From Kaistella flava (ex Peng et al. 2021) (GTDB lineage Bacteria; Bacteroidota; Bacteroidia; Flavobacteriales; Weeksellaceae): 64,000 bases of DNA. Within the stretch, counting starts at the first letter, position 1. Each line of letters begins with the position of its first letter. Shown here one piece after another: positions 7,240 to 16,193 of the stretch. The notes under the pieces were generated by a model that was given only the letters and a program-made list of their open reading frames with translations, was not told the origin of the DNA and did no database searches. Location of the stretch: contig NZ_CP040442.1 of the NCBI RefSeq assembly GCF_015191005.1, forward strand, positions 124,001 to 188,000. The letters run 5' to 3'. The position numbers were made by a program, and so were the translations under genes.

Positions 7240-7590
7240 ATGTTAATTGAAATTTTTAAATCTAAGATCCATCGCGTACGCGTTACTGAATCAGACCTTA
7301 ATTATATAGGAAGCATCACCATTGATGAAGATTTGCTCGAAGCCTCAGGAATTATCGTGGGCGAAAGAGTATACATCGTTAATGTGAATAATGGTGAACG
7401 GTTCGATACTTACGCGATAAAAGGTAAAAGAAAATCTGGAGAAATCTGTTTGAACGGTCCGGCCGCACGACGCGTTCAGAAAAATGACATCATCATTATA
7501 ATGGCCTATGCTCAAATGACGCCGGAAGAAGCAAAAACCTTCCAGCCGAAAATTATTTTCCCAGATGAGCAGACCAATCTTCTTACGTAA
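7240..7590 (+). CDS. panD: Aspartate 1-decarboxylase (pyruvoyl enzyme)
   Basis: Makes beta-alanine from L-aspartate for pantothenate and coenzyme A synthesis. 116 residues, the family length, cytosolic tetramer. The proenzyme cuts itself between Gly24 and Ser25 (here YIG-SITID) to form the pyruvoyl group. Lys9, Arg54 and Tyr58, the known active-site residues in the E. coli enzyme, are all at the same positions. [12 protein letters not shown] is the conserved C-terminal motif. The next gene starts 21 bp downstream on the same strand, so they are probably co-transcribed. Bacteroidota have no obvious PanZ maturation factor, and none is seen here. Confidence 0.97.
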   Translation: MLIEIFKSKIHRVRVTESDLNYIGSITIDEDLLEASGIIVGERVYIVNVNNGERFDTYAIKGKRKSGEICLNGPAARRVQKNDIIIIMAYAQMTPEEAKTFQPKIIFPDEQTNLLT

Positions 7591-7611
7591 TTTCTGAAAA
7601 TTTCGCCTACT

Positions 7612-8658
7612 TTGGAACAAATCAAAAAACCGAATCCTCTTAAAACCTTTTTAACGATTGCCATTTCTCTTGGTATAGCTGCACTTTTTATGTGGTTGGC
7701 GCTAAAAGGAATGGAGTTTAAAAAAATCGCCGGCTATTTTGCGAAAGCCAATTATCTCTGGGTTTTTATCGCTTCGATATTTGGAATTCTTGCATACTGG
7801 TTTCGTGCAATTCGGTGGAATCTTTTATTGGAACCGATGGGTTATCAAATCTCAAACTCTAATTCTTTCTGGACTATTTCTTTCGGATATTTAATGAATT
7901 TAACCATTCCCCGAAGTGGTGAACTGGCTCGTGCGACCGCTTTATTTGGAGTGGAAAAAGTTCCGGTTGAAAAATCCTTTGGAACAATTATCTTAGAGCG
8001 GGTGATCGACTTAATATGCATGGTTGGCTTTTTAGGTTTAACCTTAATATTTAAATACAAAGCATTCCTTGCTTTCTATTCTTATATCACCGAGGAAAAG
8101 GGGAAAACAGCAACGACAACGTCCAATTCAACAATCTATATTTTTGGTGGGATTTTGATCTTAGCAGCGATTTTGTTTTTCATATTTAGAAAAAAACTGG
8201 AGCAGTTTTCTATTTATCAGAAAGTGCTCAATTTCGCAAAAGGAATTGTTGACGGTTTGACTTCAATTTTTAAAATGAAGCAAAAAGTGAAGTTTATCGC
8301 TTATTCGTTGGCAATATGGATTTGCTATTATTTAGCGGCTTATTTGGTTTGTTTTTCACTACCGGAAACGTCTCAGTTTACTTTTGCTGATGGTTTCTTT
8401 ATCATCGTTGTAGGAACATTAGGAATGATGGTTCCGGCTTCTGGCGGAATCGGTGCTTTTCATTTGGCTTTAAAGTTCGGTATTATGGCCTTATTTCTTT
8501 CCATGGGTAAAAACCCTGAAGAAGGTGGCGAAGTGGGATTATCGTACGCATTTATCTCACACACGATGCAATTGGTAATCATGTTGGTTTTGGGTGCTGT
8601 TTCAATTCCTATTTTGACGAAAGCCAGAAATGCAGCAGTCAAGAATCAAAAAAATTAA
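7612..8658 (+). CDS. YbhN/AglD-type integral membrane protein (LPG synthase TM family)
   Basis: 348-residue polytopic inner-membrane protein of the lysylphosphatidylglycerol synthase transmembrane (flippase-like) family, without the cytosolic aminoacyl-transferase domain. About eight hydrophobic segments are visible, from LTIAISLGIAALFMWLALKG to MQLVIMLVLGAVSIPIL. Diagnostic stretches are YWFRAIRWNLLLEP, the PRSGELARATALFGVEKVPVEKSFGTIILERVIDL segment and GTLGMMVPASGGIGAFHLA. The likely role is lipid or glycolipid translocation, by family analogy only. The start is TTG at 7612, as no ATG lies closer to the first helix. It follows panD and ends at a strong terminator. Confidence 0.88.
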   Translation: MEQIKKPNPLKTFLTIAISLGIAALFMWLALKGMEFKKIAGYFAKANYLWVFIASIFGILAYWFRAIRWNLLLEPMGYQISNSNSFWTISFGYLMNLTIPRSGELARATALFGVEKVPVEKSFGTIILERVIDLICMVGFLGLTLIFKYKAFLAFYSYITEEKGKTATTTSNSTIYIFGGILILAAILFFIFRKKLEQFSIYQKVLNFAKGIVDGLTSIFKMKQKVKFIAYSLAIWICYYLAAYLVCFSLPETSQFTFADGFFIIVVGTLGMMVPASGGIGAFHLALKFGIMALFLSMGKNPEEGGEVGLSYAFISHTMQLVIMLVLGAVSIPILTKARNAAVKNQKN

Positions 8659-8680
8659 ATTTAGAAATACAATATTAAAA

Positions 8681-8712
8681 AAGGGTTTACTATTCAAGTA
8701 AACCCTTTTTTG
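8681..8712. terminator. Bidirectional terminator after the YbhN-like gene
   Basis: AAGGGTTTACT (8681-8691) pairs perfectly with AGTAAACCCTT (8697-8707), loop ATTCA, with T-runs outward on both strands. It separates the plus-strand YbhN-like gene from the minus-strand cupin gene. Confidence 0.87.
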
Positions 8713-8733
8713 TGTTTTAAAAGATGATTTTAT

Positions 8734-9111
8734 TTAATCCTTAATAAAGTAAATTTCTGATTCATCTATTATTGGAATATAGATGCGATGCCAATTTTCA
8801 TGTCCTTCAATCATCTCCCAGGTGTGACCTTCACCATTGATATCTTCGGCTAAAAGTACAATTCCAGGTTCGATAATAAACGATAAATGATCGCTGGTTG
8901 TGAATTTTAATTTACCACTCAACGTGATTACGAATTGTTTTCTTGGCGCGATATGCGTTCCTACTTGCCAGGAATCAATTTCATTAGCAAACCAGAATTC
9001 CGTCGCCTTAATTTTCAAGTCCGTTTGTATGTTTCCCTTTTCAAAATAACTTTCTCCTGAAGAATGCCGTAAAAGTCGAACAGCAGGAATGTTATTGTCT
9101 TTTTTCTCCAT
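8734..9111 (-). CDS. Cupin-fold protein
   Basis: Roughly 125-residue cytosolic protein with the sequence pattern of a single cupin barrel: VGTHIAPRKQFVITLSGKLKFTTSDHLSFIIEPGIVLLAEDINGEGHTWEMIEG, including the P-G turn and a late G-x-x-H. The metal site looks incomplete: Q/H positions are present but not the full two-motif set. The ATG at 9111 follows the M3 peptidase stop by one base (TAA-A-ATG), so it is translationally coupled to that gene; a TTG nine bases upstream would overlap it. It may modulate or depend on the peptidase, but its function is unknown. Confidence 0.72.
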   Translation of the reverse strand: MEKKDNNIPAVRLLRHSSGESYFEKGNIQTDLKIKATEFWFANEIDSWQVGTHIAPRKQFVITLSGKLKFTTSDHLSFIIEPGIVLLAEDINGEGHTWEMIEGHENWHRIYIPIIDESEIYFIKD

Positions 9112-9112
9112 T

Positions 9113-11128
9113 TTATCCAAAGGCTCTTTTCAGTAAACTCTCCACTTTCGGCTCGCTTCCTCTGAAGTTTTTAAACAGTTCCATCGGATCTTTTGTTCCG
9201 CCTGAAGAAAGCAATATTTTATATTTCGCAGCGATTTCCGGATTGAAAATACCGTTTTCTTTAAAGTATTGAAAAGCATCAGCATCTAAAACTTCGGCCC
9301 ATTTATAAGAATAATATCCCGCCGAATATCCACCCTGGAAAATATGAGAGAAACTTGTACTCATAACGGTTTCCGGATTGCTTGGATAAAGATTGGTTGC
9401 TTTAGTTTCTTCCACTTCAAAGGTTTTTACGTCACCAACTTTTTCCGGATCGGAATGATAAGCCATATCTAAAAGTCCAAATCCGATTTGTCTCAAAGTT
9501 TGATAACCTTCCATGAAATTCTTGGAATCCGATATTTTCTGAATTTTGTCATTCGGTAAAACTTCGCCAGTCTGATAATGTTTCGCAAACGTTTTTAAGA
9601 ATTCAGGTTCGTAACAATAGTTTTCTAAAAACTGAGAAGGAAGTTCCACAAAATCCCATTTCACAGAAGTTCCTGAAAGATTCGGATAAGTAGTGTTTGC
9701 TAAAACTCCGTGTAAAGCGTGACCAAATTCATGGAAAAGCGTCGTCACTTCCTGAAAAGTCAATAAACTTGGCGTGTCAGAAGTTGGTTTTGAGAAATTA
9801 CAAACCACCGAAATATGCGGACGGTTATTCTCCCCATTTTTAATGGATTGACTTTTAAAACTCGTCATCCAGGCACCGGCTCTTTTTCCTTTTCTTGGGA
9901 AATAATCAGCGTAGAGTAGGGCTTTGAATTTTCCGTCTTCGAAAATCTCGTACGTTTTTACTTCTTCGTTGTATTTTTGAATTTCTGTTGTTTCTTTAAA
10001 TTCTAAACCGAAAAGCGTTTTTGCCAAACCGAAAACAGCGTCCTGAACTTTCTCCAACTGGAAATAAGGTTTCAGTTCCTCATCATCAATATCGAATTTT
10101 TGCTTGCGTAATTTTTCAGCGTAGAAAGTATGATCGTAACTTTCCATTTCTTCGATTCCGTCTAATTTTGCCAGTTTTTTCAATTCTTCTATTTCCTTTT
10201 CAGCGTAAGGTTTTGCTTTCTCTAAAAGTTCATTTAAAAATGATTTTACTTGAACGGGAGATTTCGCCATTCTTTCTTCCAGAACGTAATCTGCGTAATT
10301 TTCGTAACCTAGAAGTTTCGCTTTTTCCTGTTTTAAAGAAATGATTTCTTTAATTAAATTCTGGTTATCGAATTCATTATTCTGAAAAGACTTTTTACCA
10401 TTTGCCAGCGCCAATTCTTTTCGCAATTCACGGTTTTCAGCGTAAGTCATTAAAGGAAGAAAACTTGGATATTGCAAAGTCACCACGAAACCTTCGAGAT
10501 TTCTCTCTTTCGCTTCTTCGCGGTATTGTTCTAAAATTGCTTCCGGAATTCCGGCCAGTTCTTTTTCGTCCGTAATATGTTTGAAATAGTTATTCGTTTC
10601 CGCTAAAACATTTTGGCCAAACTGAAGTGATTTCTTTGATAATTCAATACTGATATTTTTGAACTTTTCTTTGTCAGTATCGTTTAACAAAGCGCCGCTT
10701 CTTACAAAACCTTTATAAGTTTCATTTAGAAGCATTTGCTGTTCTTCGTTCAGGTTGTATTTTTCTTTTTCGTCAAAGACTTTTTTAATCTTTTCAAAAA
10801 GGGGCAGATTTTGAGAAATCTTCGCTGAGAATTCTGTTAAAAGTGGCGAAACTTCCTGAGCGATTTTTTGAATTTCGTCATTGGTTTCGGCAGAATTTAA
10901 ATTAAAGAAAATGCCAGAAACAATTTCTAATTTTTCACCTGAAAAAGCCAATGCTTCAATCACGTTTTCAAAAGTTGGTTCTTCTTGGTTTCCAACGATT
11001 TCATCGATTTCTTTTTCCGAAACTGTAATCAATTCCTGAAAAGCCGGAAGAAAATGTTCTTCTTTAATTTCATTAAAAGGAGCGGATTGATATTTTGTTG
11101 TAAATGTTTGTAATAATGGATTTTGCAT
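9113..11128 (-). CDS. M3-family metallopeptidase (oligopeptidase A / Dcp type)
   Basis: Zinc endopeptidase or dipeptidyl carboxypeptidase that degrades short peptides. 671 residues, full length for the M3A group. The zinc motif H-E-F-G-H is seen in TLFHEFGHALHGVL around residue 465, with the third ligand in the downstream VELPSQFLENYCYEPE region, and FQGGYSAGYYSYKWAEVLDADAFQYF near the C-terminus, a family hallmark. There is no signal peptide, so it is cytosolic, unlike some periplasmic Bacteroidota paralogues. It heads a two-gene unit with the cupin gene. Confidence 0.95.
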   Translation of the reverse strand: MQNPLLQTFTTKYQSAPFNEIKEEHFLPAFQELITVSEKEIDEIVGNQEEPTFENVIEALAFSGEKLEIVSGIFFNLNSAETNDEIQKIAQEVSPLLTEFSAKISQNLPLFEKIKKVFDEKEKYNLNEEQQMLLNETYKGFVRSGALLNDTDKEKFKNISIELSKKSLQFGQNVLAETNNYFKHITDEKELAGIPEAILEQYREEAKERNLEGFVVTLQYPSFLPLMTYAENRELRKELALANGKKSFQNNEFDNQNLIKEIISLKQEKAKLLGYENYADYVLEERMAKSPVQVKSFLNELLEKAKPYAEKEIEELKKLAKLDGIEEMESYDHTFYAEKLRKQKFDIDDEELKPYFQLEKVQDAVFGLAKTLFGLEFKETTEIQKYNEEVKTYEIFEDGKFKALLYADYFPRKGKRAGAWMTSFKSQSIKNGENNRPHISVVCNFSKPTSDTPSLLTFQEVTTLFHEFGHALHGVLANTTYPNLSGTSVKWDFVELPSQFLENYCYEPEFLKTFAKHYQTGEVLPNDKIQKISDSKNFMEGYQTLRQIGFGLLDMAYHSDPEKVGDVKTFEVEETKATNLYPSNPETVMSTSFSHIFQGGYSAGYYSYKWAEVLDADAFQYFKENGIFNPEIAAKYKILLSSGGTKDPMELFKNFRGSEPKVESLLKRAFG

Positions 11129-11197
11129 TTTTAATTGAAGTATAATTAAATTTTATCTTTTTAAGATTGAACAGCAAATTTACTGAAAAATAAATTT

Positions 11198-11205
11198 TAT
11201 ATTTG
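11198..11205 (+). promoter_or_regulatory. -7 box of the SRPBCC gene
   Basis: TATATTTG matches TAnnTTTG, 23 bp upstream of the ATG at 11229. No perfect -33 TTTG is present (TTTA at about the right place). Confidence 0.55.
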
Positions 11206-11228
11206 ATTAATTGAAACTCTAAAAAACC

Positions 11229-11747
11229 ATGAAAAAATTCTTAAAAATTCTGTTGGCGATTGTTGCCATTCTTATCATCGTGATGTTGTTAATGGGAAAA
11301 GCGTATCATTTTGAGAAATCAATCATCATTAATGCTCCTGTAGAAAAAGTATATACACAGATTAACTCCACAAAAGCAATTAATCAATGGAATCCGTGGA
11401 TGAAACTGGATCCGAATTTGAAAGTAACTTATTCCGGAAATCCTGGCCAAATTGGCGATAAATATTGCTGGGAAGGAAATGATGAGGTCGGCAGTGGTTG
11501 CCAGGAAATTACGGCATTAGTTCCGAATCAAAAGCAATCTACAAAGATAATTTTCTTTAAACCTTTTGAAAGCGATGCTACTTCTAATATTATCCTTACG
11601 CCGGAAGGAAATTCGACTAAAGTAACGTGGGATATGGATTGTGAACTGGATTATCCGATGAACTTAATGAAATTATTTATGGACGGGAAAATGGATAAAT
11701 CATATGGCGACGGATTGAACGCTTTAAAAGCAATATCTGAAAAATAA
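11229..11747 (+). CDS. Membrane-anchored SRPBCC-family protein
   Basis: 172 residues: one N-terminal transmembrane helix (FLKILLAIVAILIIVMLLMG, residues 3-22) followed by a polyketide-cyclase/SRPBCC helix-grip domain, beginning YHFEKSIIINAPVEKVYTQINSTKAINQWNPWMKLDP, the standard start of this group. The central GDKYCWEGNDEVGSGCQEI carries two cysteines. Family members with this layout are common in Bacteroidota and have no assigned function. It is monocistronic, with a terminator at 11766-11792. Confidence 0.85.
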   Translation: MKKFLKILLAIVAILIIVMLLMGKAYHFEKSIIINAPVEKVYTQINSTKAINQWNPWMKLDPNLKVTYSGNPGQIGDKYCWEGNDEVGSGCQEITALVPNQKQSTKIIFFKPFESDATSNIILTPEGNSTKVTWDMDCELDYPMNLMKLFMDGKMDKSYGDGLNALKAISEK

Positions 11748-11765
11748 ATTTTAAAATATAAGATG

Positions 11766-11793
11766 AAGTCGGTTTTTAAAGCCGACTTTTTTT
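11766..11793 (+). terminator. Terminator after the SRPBCC gene
   Basis: AAGTCGG / CCGACTT stem (11766-11772 with 11782-11788), extendable by a G-U pair into the T/A-rich loop, followed by seven T. Confidence 0.8.
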
Positions 11794-11961
11794 ATGAAAT
11801 GATAAAAGGTATTCAGTTACTTTTTCTAATTAGTGACAGACTGTTAAAATTGTTATAATGTATGAATCCATCAGAAATAATTACCTTAAATTTGTATTTC
11901 GTTTTTTAAATTTAAAAATATTTTAAAAACGACTTTAAATAAAATTCAGAAAAATCAGTAA

Positions 11962-13023
11962 ATGAAAAAATTCACAGCCATCGCGCTTCTTGCTATAACA
12001 TTAGTTGCCTGTAAAAAAGAAACTCAAACCGTAACCAAAGTGGATCCAGCAACTGGAAAAACAATCACCGTAGAAGTTCCTGTAACCAATTCCGATTCAG
12101 CGAAGGTTGAAAAATCTCAAGCCGAAGTTTTTGCTATTAAAGATTCTTTAGGAGTTTATAAACAGACTTTTCAATTAGAAAAAGGGCAAACTTATCCTTT
12201 AGTAACTTTCCAAAAAGATGTTCAAACGATGACCGCGCCTGATGGTAAAACGCAAAGTGGCACAAGTGAAATGACCGACGAAATGTCATTTACGGTTAAC
12301 GATTTCAAAGATGGTATTTATGACATCACCATTAATTTAACCGGAAAAAGAAACTCTCAGTCAGCCAATGGAAAAACAGTTGCAGTCGATACCAATCAAG
12401 CAGAGCCGAAAGATGAGCAGTTGAAAATGATGTGGAAAGTGAACAAGGCTTTGGTTGGAAATAAATTGAATTTGAAAATGAACGAAGCCGGAAAGGTCAT
12501 TTCTATTACAGGTTTCGATACCGTTTATAATAAAATTACTGCTTCTGTTGGATCAACAATTAAAGACGCGAAAGACAAAACTGCTTTTGTCAATAGTTTC
12601 AAACAGAGTTTCAACGAGAAAATGTTGAAAGATCAATTCACGAAAAACTTGGTTTTGATTCCTGCAAAAGGAGTTAAGATTGGCGATAAATGGTCTGAAA
12701 GTGAAAATGCAACTCCAGACGGAAAAATCAAATTAACAACGACTTATACTTTGAAAAGCGTTGGTAATGGAATCGCGGAAATTTCAGTTGCGGGAGGAAT
12801 TCCGAAAAAATCGGATAAACAAACTCAAGAAGGCGTGACCAGATCAATGAGTTCTGAATTGGCACAAAACGGAACAATTACTTTGGATCAAAAAACTGGT
12901 TGGGTAAAAAACCAAAACATCTCTGTGAAAACGACGCAATCAGAAACGCTTTCAGATGGTAAACAATCGCAAACAATGAAATCGGTATCGAATTCTACTG
13001 TTGTTGTGAATCCTTCGAAATAA
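11962..13023 (+). CDS. DUF6263-like lipoprotein
   Basis: 353-residue lipoprotein. The signal sequence KKFTAIALLAITLVAC ends in a lipobox with Cys17, followed by KKE, so it should be anchored in the membrane, probably the outer membrane facing the periplasm. The rest is beta-rich with repeated polar segments (VYKQTFQLEKGQTYPLVTFQKDVQTM; KGVKIGDKWSESENATPDGKIKLTTTYTLKSV; GTITLDQKTGWVKNQNISVKT), as in DUF6263 proteins, whose role is unknown. It precedes a small DUF4834-like gene by 50 bp and YfhO, on the same strand. Confidence 0.8.
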   Translation: MKKFTAIALLAITLVACKKETQTVTKVDPATGKTITVEVPVTNSDSAKVEKSQAEVFAIKDSLGVYKQTFQLEKGQTYPLVTFQKDVQTMTAPDGKTQSGTSEMTDEMSFTVNDFKDGIYDITINLTGKRNSQSANGKTVAVDTNQAEPKDEQLKMMWKVNKALVGNKLNLKMNEAGKVISITGFDTVYNKITASVGSTIKDAKDKTAFVNSFKQSFNEKMLKDQFTKNLVLIPAKGVKIGDKWSESENATPDGKIKLTTTYTLKSVGNGIAEISVAGGIPKKSDKQTQEGVTRSMSSELAQNGTITLDQKTGWVKNQNISVKTTQSETLSDGKQSQTMKSVSNSTVVVNPSK

Positions 13024-13073
13024 AATTGTACTCACAATTTTAAAACAATATCTATCATTATCAAAAATAAGAA

Positions 13074-13292
13074 ATGAAATATATATTAGAATTAATTCTA
13101 AGCACCGTAATCATTTTTTTTGTTTGGAATTTTTTAAAAAGAATGTTTTTCAAGAAAATTTTTAAATTTCCACAGCCGAGAAATGAGGAGAATGTAACGC
13201 AGCAGAAATCCAAAAATAATCTGGATTCTAAAATCCATTGGGATGCTGAAACAGTAGATTACGAAGAGGTTAAAGAACCTAAAGAAAAATAA
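13074..13292 (+). CDS. Small single-pass membrane protein (DUF4834-like)
   Basis: 72 residues: one transmembrane helix (ILELILSTVIIFFVWNFL, about residues 3-20), a basic juxtamembrane segment with Arg/Lys-Phe repeats, and an acidic hydrophilic tail with WDAETVDYEEV. This matches the layout of the short DUF4834 proteins found in Flavobacteriia; the function is unknown. It is 50 bp after the DUF6263-like gene and is followed by a hairpin terminator. Confidence 0.75.
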   Translation: MKYILELILSTVIIFFVWNFLKRMFFKKIFKFPQPRNEENVTQQKSKNNLDSKIHWDAETVDYEEVKEPKEK

Positions 13293-13302
13293 AGATTTGA
13301 AA

Positions 13303-13330
13303 ATCCTTTGGCAATGTCAAAGGGTTTTTC
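13303..13330 (+). terminator. Terminator after the DUF4834-like gene
   Basis: ATCCTTTG (13303-13310) pairs with CAAAGGGT (13318-13325) with one G-U pair, 7-nt loop, then TTTTTCTC. Confidence 0.7.
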
Positions 13331-13348
13331 TCAATAATAAACCTAAAG

Positions 13349-15907
13349 ATGTTAAAGAACAAAAACTTAATTTTCATTATCGGAAGCCTGGTGGTTTTCA
13401 TTTTGTTGGCTGTGATTTACGCCAATCCTGTGTTAACTGGAAAGCAACTTTTTCAGCACGATATTGTGCAGTATAAAGGAGGAGCCAAAGAACTTTTGGA
13501 TTACCGTGCCGAACATGGCAGAGAAACCTATTGGAGCGATTCCATGTTTGGCGGAATGCCCACTTATCAAATGGGCGCGCAGTTTCGAGGTGATGTTATT
13601 AAAAAAATTGATGATTTGCTGAACTTTTTACCGAAACCGGCGAACTATATTTTTCTGCTATTTTCAGGGTTTTTTCTTTTAGGTTTAGTCGCAGTCAGAA
13701 ACTGGAAATATGCACTTTTAGGCGCGACCTTTTTTGGACTTTCAACGTATTTTTATATCGCACTTGCAGCCGGACATAATGGTAAAATACACACGGTTGC
13801 TTATTTTGCACCACTTTTAGCGGGAATACTTTTGGTTTATATCCGCAAAAAATATGTCGTTGGATTTATTGTAACGGCACTTTTTATGGGCTTGCAAATT
13901 GCAGCCAATCACCCGCAGATGACGTATTATTTATTCATTGCGTTGGCGTTTTTATTCTTATCAGAATTGATTCGTGCTTTTCAGGGAAAAACAGATTGGA
14001 AACATTTCGGTATTTCAACCGGAGTTTTGGCTTTAGCATTTGTGCTTGGAGTTGGAATGAATTCTCAGCGGATTATGGCGAATTCAGAATATATCACCGA
14101 AACCGTTCGTGGAAAGCAGATTCTAGATAACGAAAAACATTCTGCCGATAAATCCGGAATGGATAAAGAGAGCATGTTGATGTGGAGTTACGGGAAACTG
14201 GAAACTTTGAATTTATTTATTCCACGCTTGATGGGTGGTGCGAGCAATGAAGAAGGTTCTGATAAAATGATGGCGAAAGTGCAACAATTGGTTCAGGAAA
14301 ATGTAGGTTCGCAACAGGAAATGGACAGAATCTCAAAAGGATTTGGAACATTAACTTACTGGGGCGACCAACCCGGAACTTCCGGGCCCGCTTATCAAGG
14401 TGCGGTAGTTTGTTTTCTGGCCGTTTTAGGCTTTTTCTTTGCCTGGAAAAAATACAGATATTGGGTTTTAGGAGCATCAATTTTAACCATTCTTTTGGCA
14501 TGGGGAAGTAACTTCATGATCGTCTCCGATTTCTTTATCGATTTCGTTCCTTTCTATAATAAATTTAGAGCACCAAGTTCAATTTTAGTTGTTGTAGAAT
14601 TACTATTTCCATTGATTGCGATTGTTGGTTTATACCGTTTCTTTAATTCAAATGAAAAGACAGAAACCTCTGCTGATAATATATTGACAGAAGATTACAA
14701 GAAGGAAACTTTGATCTATGTGAGTTCTGCGGTGTTAGGAATTACGCTTTTACTAATGGTTTTTGGTAAGTCGATTTTAGGATTTTATACGCCTTCAGAA
14801 AAGACTTATCTTCCGCCATTTCTATTGGAGTTTTTGGTTGATGAAAGATATAAAATGTTCAGTATTGATGCATTCAAAGCGATTCTCTTTGTGGCAATTA
14901 CGGCTGGAGTTTTATTTTTAAGTTTAAAAAATAAAGTCACTCAAAATATTGCGATCATCATTATTGGGTTGGTGAGTTTCTTTGATTTGTGGAGCGTGAA
15001 TAAAAGGTATTTAAACAACGATAATTTCATTGATAAATCATTTACAGAAAATCCTTTCCAGACAGAAAATTCAGATTTGTTGATGCAGAAGGTGGGCGAT
15101 AATGCCAATTTAAAATCGCTTTTGGATAATACCAACATGAACAAAACGTTGGAAACCATTGCCGAAAAAGATAAAGGTCATTACCGAATTTATAATCAAG
15201 TTTTAGGAGCATTTAATGAAACCAATACTTCTTATTTTAAATCTTCAATCGGTGGTTATCACGCAGTGAAATTGAGAAGATATGATGATTTAATCAATGA
15301 ATATTTTGGAAAAATGGATACCGTAAAAGTTCCAAGAATCCTAAATATGCTGAATACTAAGTATATGATTTTTGGATCTCCTGAACAACCTCAAGGAGTT
15401 ACCAATGCTGATGCAAATGGGAATGCCTGGTTTGTTTCAGAAGTAAAATTCGTGGATACTCCAAATGAAGAACTGGATCAAATCGGAATTGTTGATAATA
15501 AAAAGGTTGCTGTGATTTCAAAATCAGATGAGAAGTATTTTGAAGGAAAACCTCTCCAACAAGATTCTACCGCCTTTTTAGATTTGAAAAAATACGAAGC
15601 CAACGAACTCGAATTTACGTCTCAGTCGAAAACGCCACAGTTAGCCGTTTTCTCAGAAATCTATTATCCAAAAGGTTGGAAGATGTTTGTTGATGACAAA
15701 GAAGTTCCATACATCAAAGCAGATTATTTGTTGAGAGCAGTTTGTGTTCCTGCTGGAAAACATTCGATTAAAATGATCTTCGCACCAGCAGTTATCGAAA
15801 AAGGGAAAATTATTTCGATGATTGCGTTTGGATTATTTTTGTTGTTGAGTGGCTTGGGAATTTATTTTTTATACCGTAAAAGAGACAAAAGAAATTTGGC
15901 TGTGTAA
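13349..15907 (+). CDS. yfhO: YfhO-family membrane protein
   Basis: 852-residue polytopic membrane protein of the bacterial YfhO family, related to GT-C glycosyltransferases. About twelve hydrophobic helices are followed by a C-terminal soluble beta-rich domain (from about residue 570) and a last helix. The first periplasmic loop (FQHDIVQYKGGAKELLDYRAEHGRETYWSDSMFGGMPTYQMG) is strongly conserved in Bacteroidota; acidic residues there fit a GT-C type active site. In Gram-positive bacteria YfhO glycosylates lipoteichoic acid; the acceptor here is unknown. The final eleven codons lie inside the first unit of an 86-bp tandem repeat. Confidence 0.9.
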   Translation: MLKNKNLIFIIGSLVVFILLAVIYANPVLTGKQLFQHDIVQYKGGAKELLDYRAEHGRETYWSDSMFGGMPTYQMGAQFRGDVIKKIDDLLNFLPKPANYIFLLFSGFFLLGLVAVRNWKYALLGATFFGLSTYFYIALAAGHNGKIHTVAYFAPLLAGILLVYIRKKYVVGFIVTALFMGLQIAANHPQMTYYLFIALAFLFLSELIRAFQGKTDWKHFGISTGVLALAFVLGVGMNSQRIMANSEYITETVRGKQILDNEKHSADKSGMDKESMLMWSYGKLETLNLFIPRLMGGASNEEGSDKMMAKVQQLVQENVGSQQEMDRISKGFGTLTYWGDQPGTSGPAYQGAVVCFLAVLGFFFAWKKYRYWVLGASILTILLAWGSNFMIVSDFFIDFVPFYNKFRAPSSILVVVELLFPLIAIVGLYRFFNSNEKTETSADNILTEDYKKETLIYVSSAVLGITLLLMVFGKSILGFYTPSEKTYLPPFLLEFLVDERYKMFSIDAFKAILFVAITAGVLFLSLKNKVTQNIAIIIIGLVSFFDLWSVNKRYLNNDNFIDKSFTENPFQTENSDLLMQKVGDNANLKSLLDNTNMNKTLETIAEKDKGHYRIYNQVLGAFNETNTSYFKSSIGGYHAVKLRRYDDLINEYFGKMDTVKVPRILNMLNTKYMIFGSPEQPQGVTNADANGNAWFVSEVKFVDTPNEELDQIGIVDNKKVAVISKSDEKYFEGKPLQQDSTAFLDLKKYEANELEFTSQSKTPQLAVFSEIYYPKGWKMFVDDKEVPYIKADYLLRAVCVPAGKHSIKMIFAPAVIEKGKIISMIAFGLFLLLSGLGIYFLYRKRDKRNLAV

Positions 15908-16080
15908 GGAGCTCAAAAGATTGCAAAATGGATGTGGATATTTGTATTTTTGATTTTAACCGCAAAAGAGACAAAAGAAATTTGGCTGTTTAAGGAGTTC
16001 AAAAGATTGCAAAATGGATGTGGATATTTGTTCTTTTGATTTTAACCGCAAAAGACACAAAAGAATTTTGACTGAATAAG
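15874..16080. repeat. 86-bp tandem repeat running out of the yfhO 3' end
   Basis: Units start at 15874, 15960 and 16046 with CCG(T/C)AAAAGAGACAAAAG. The first two units are nearly identical, differing at only a few positions; the third is diverged and fades after about 35 bp. Unit 1 encodes the last residues and stop of YfhO. The period is not a multiple of three, so unit 2 is not an in-frame extension. Confidence 0.85.
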
Positions 16081-16193
16081 TAAATCAAAAGTTTGCAAAA
16101 AGTTTCTGGAATATTCCTGCTTTTGATTGCAAAATAAAGCAAATTGTTTGCTGTAACGAAATCAAAAGGATGCAAAATCGTAATTAAACATTT

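Noticed and set aside
15874..16080. CRISPR-like array
   Set aside because: The 86-bp units are contiguous with no unique spacers, and no cas genes are nearby; it is a plain tandem repeat.
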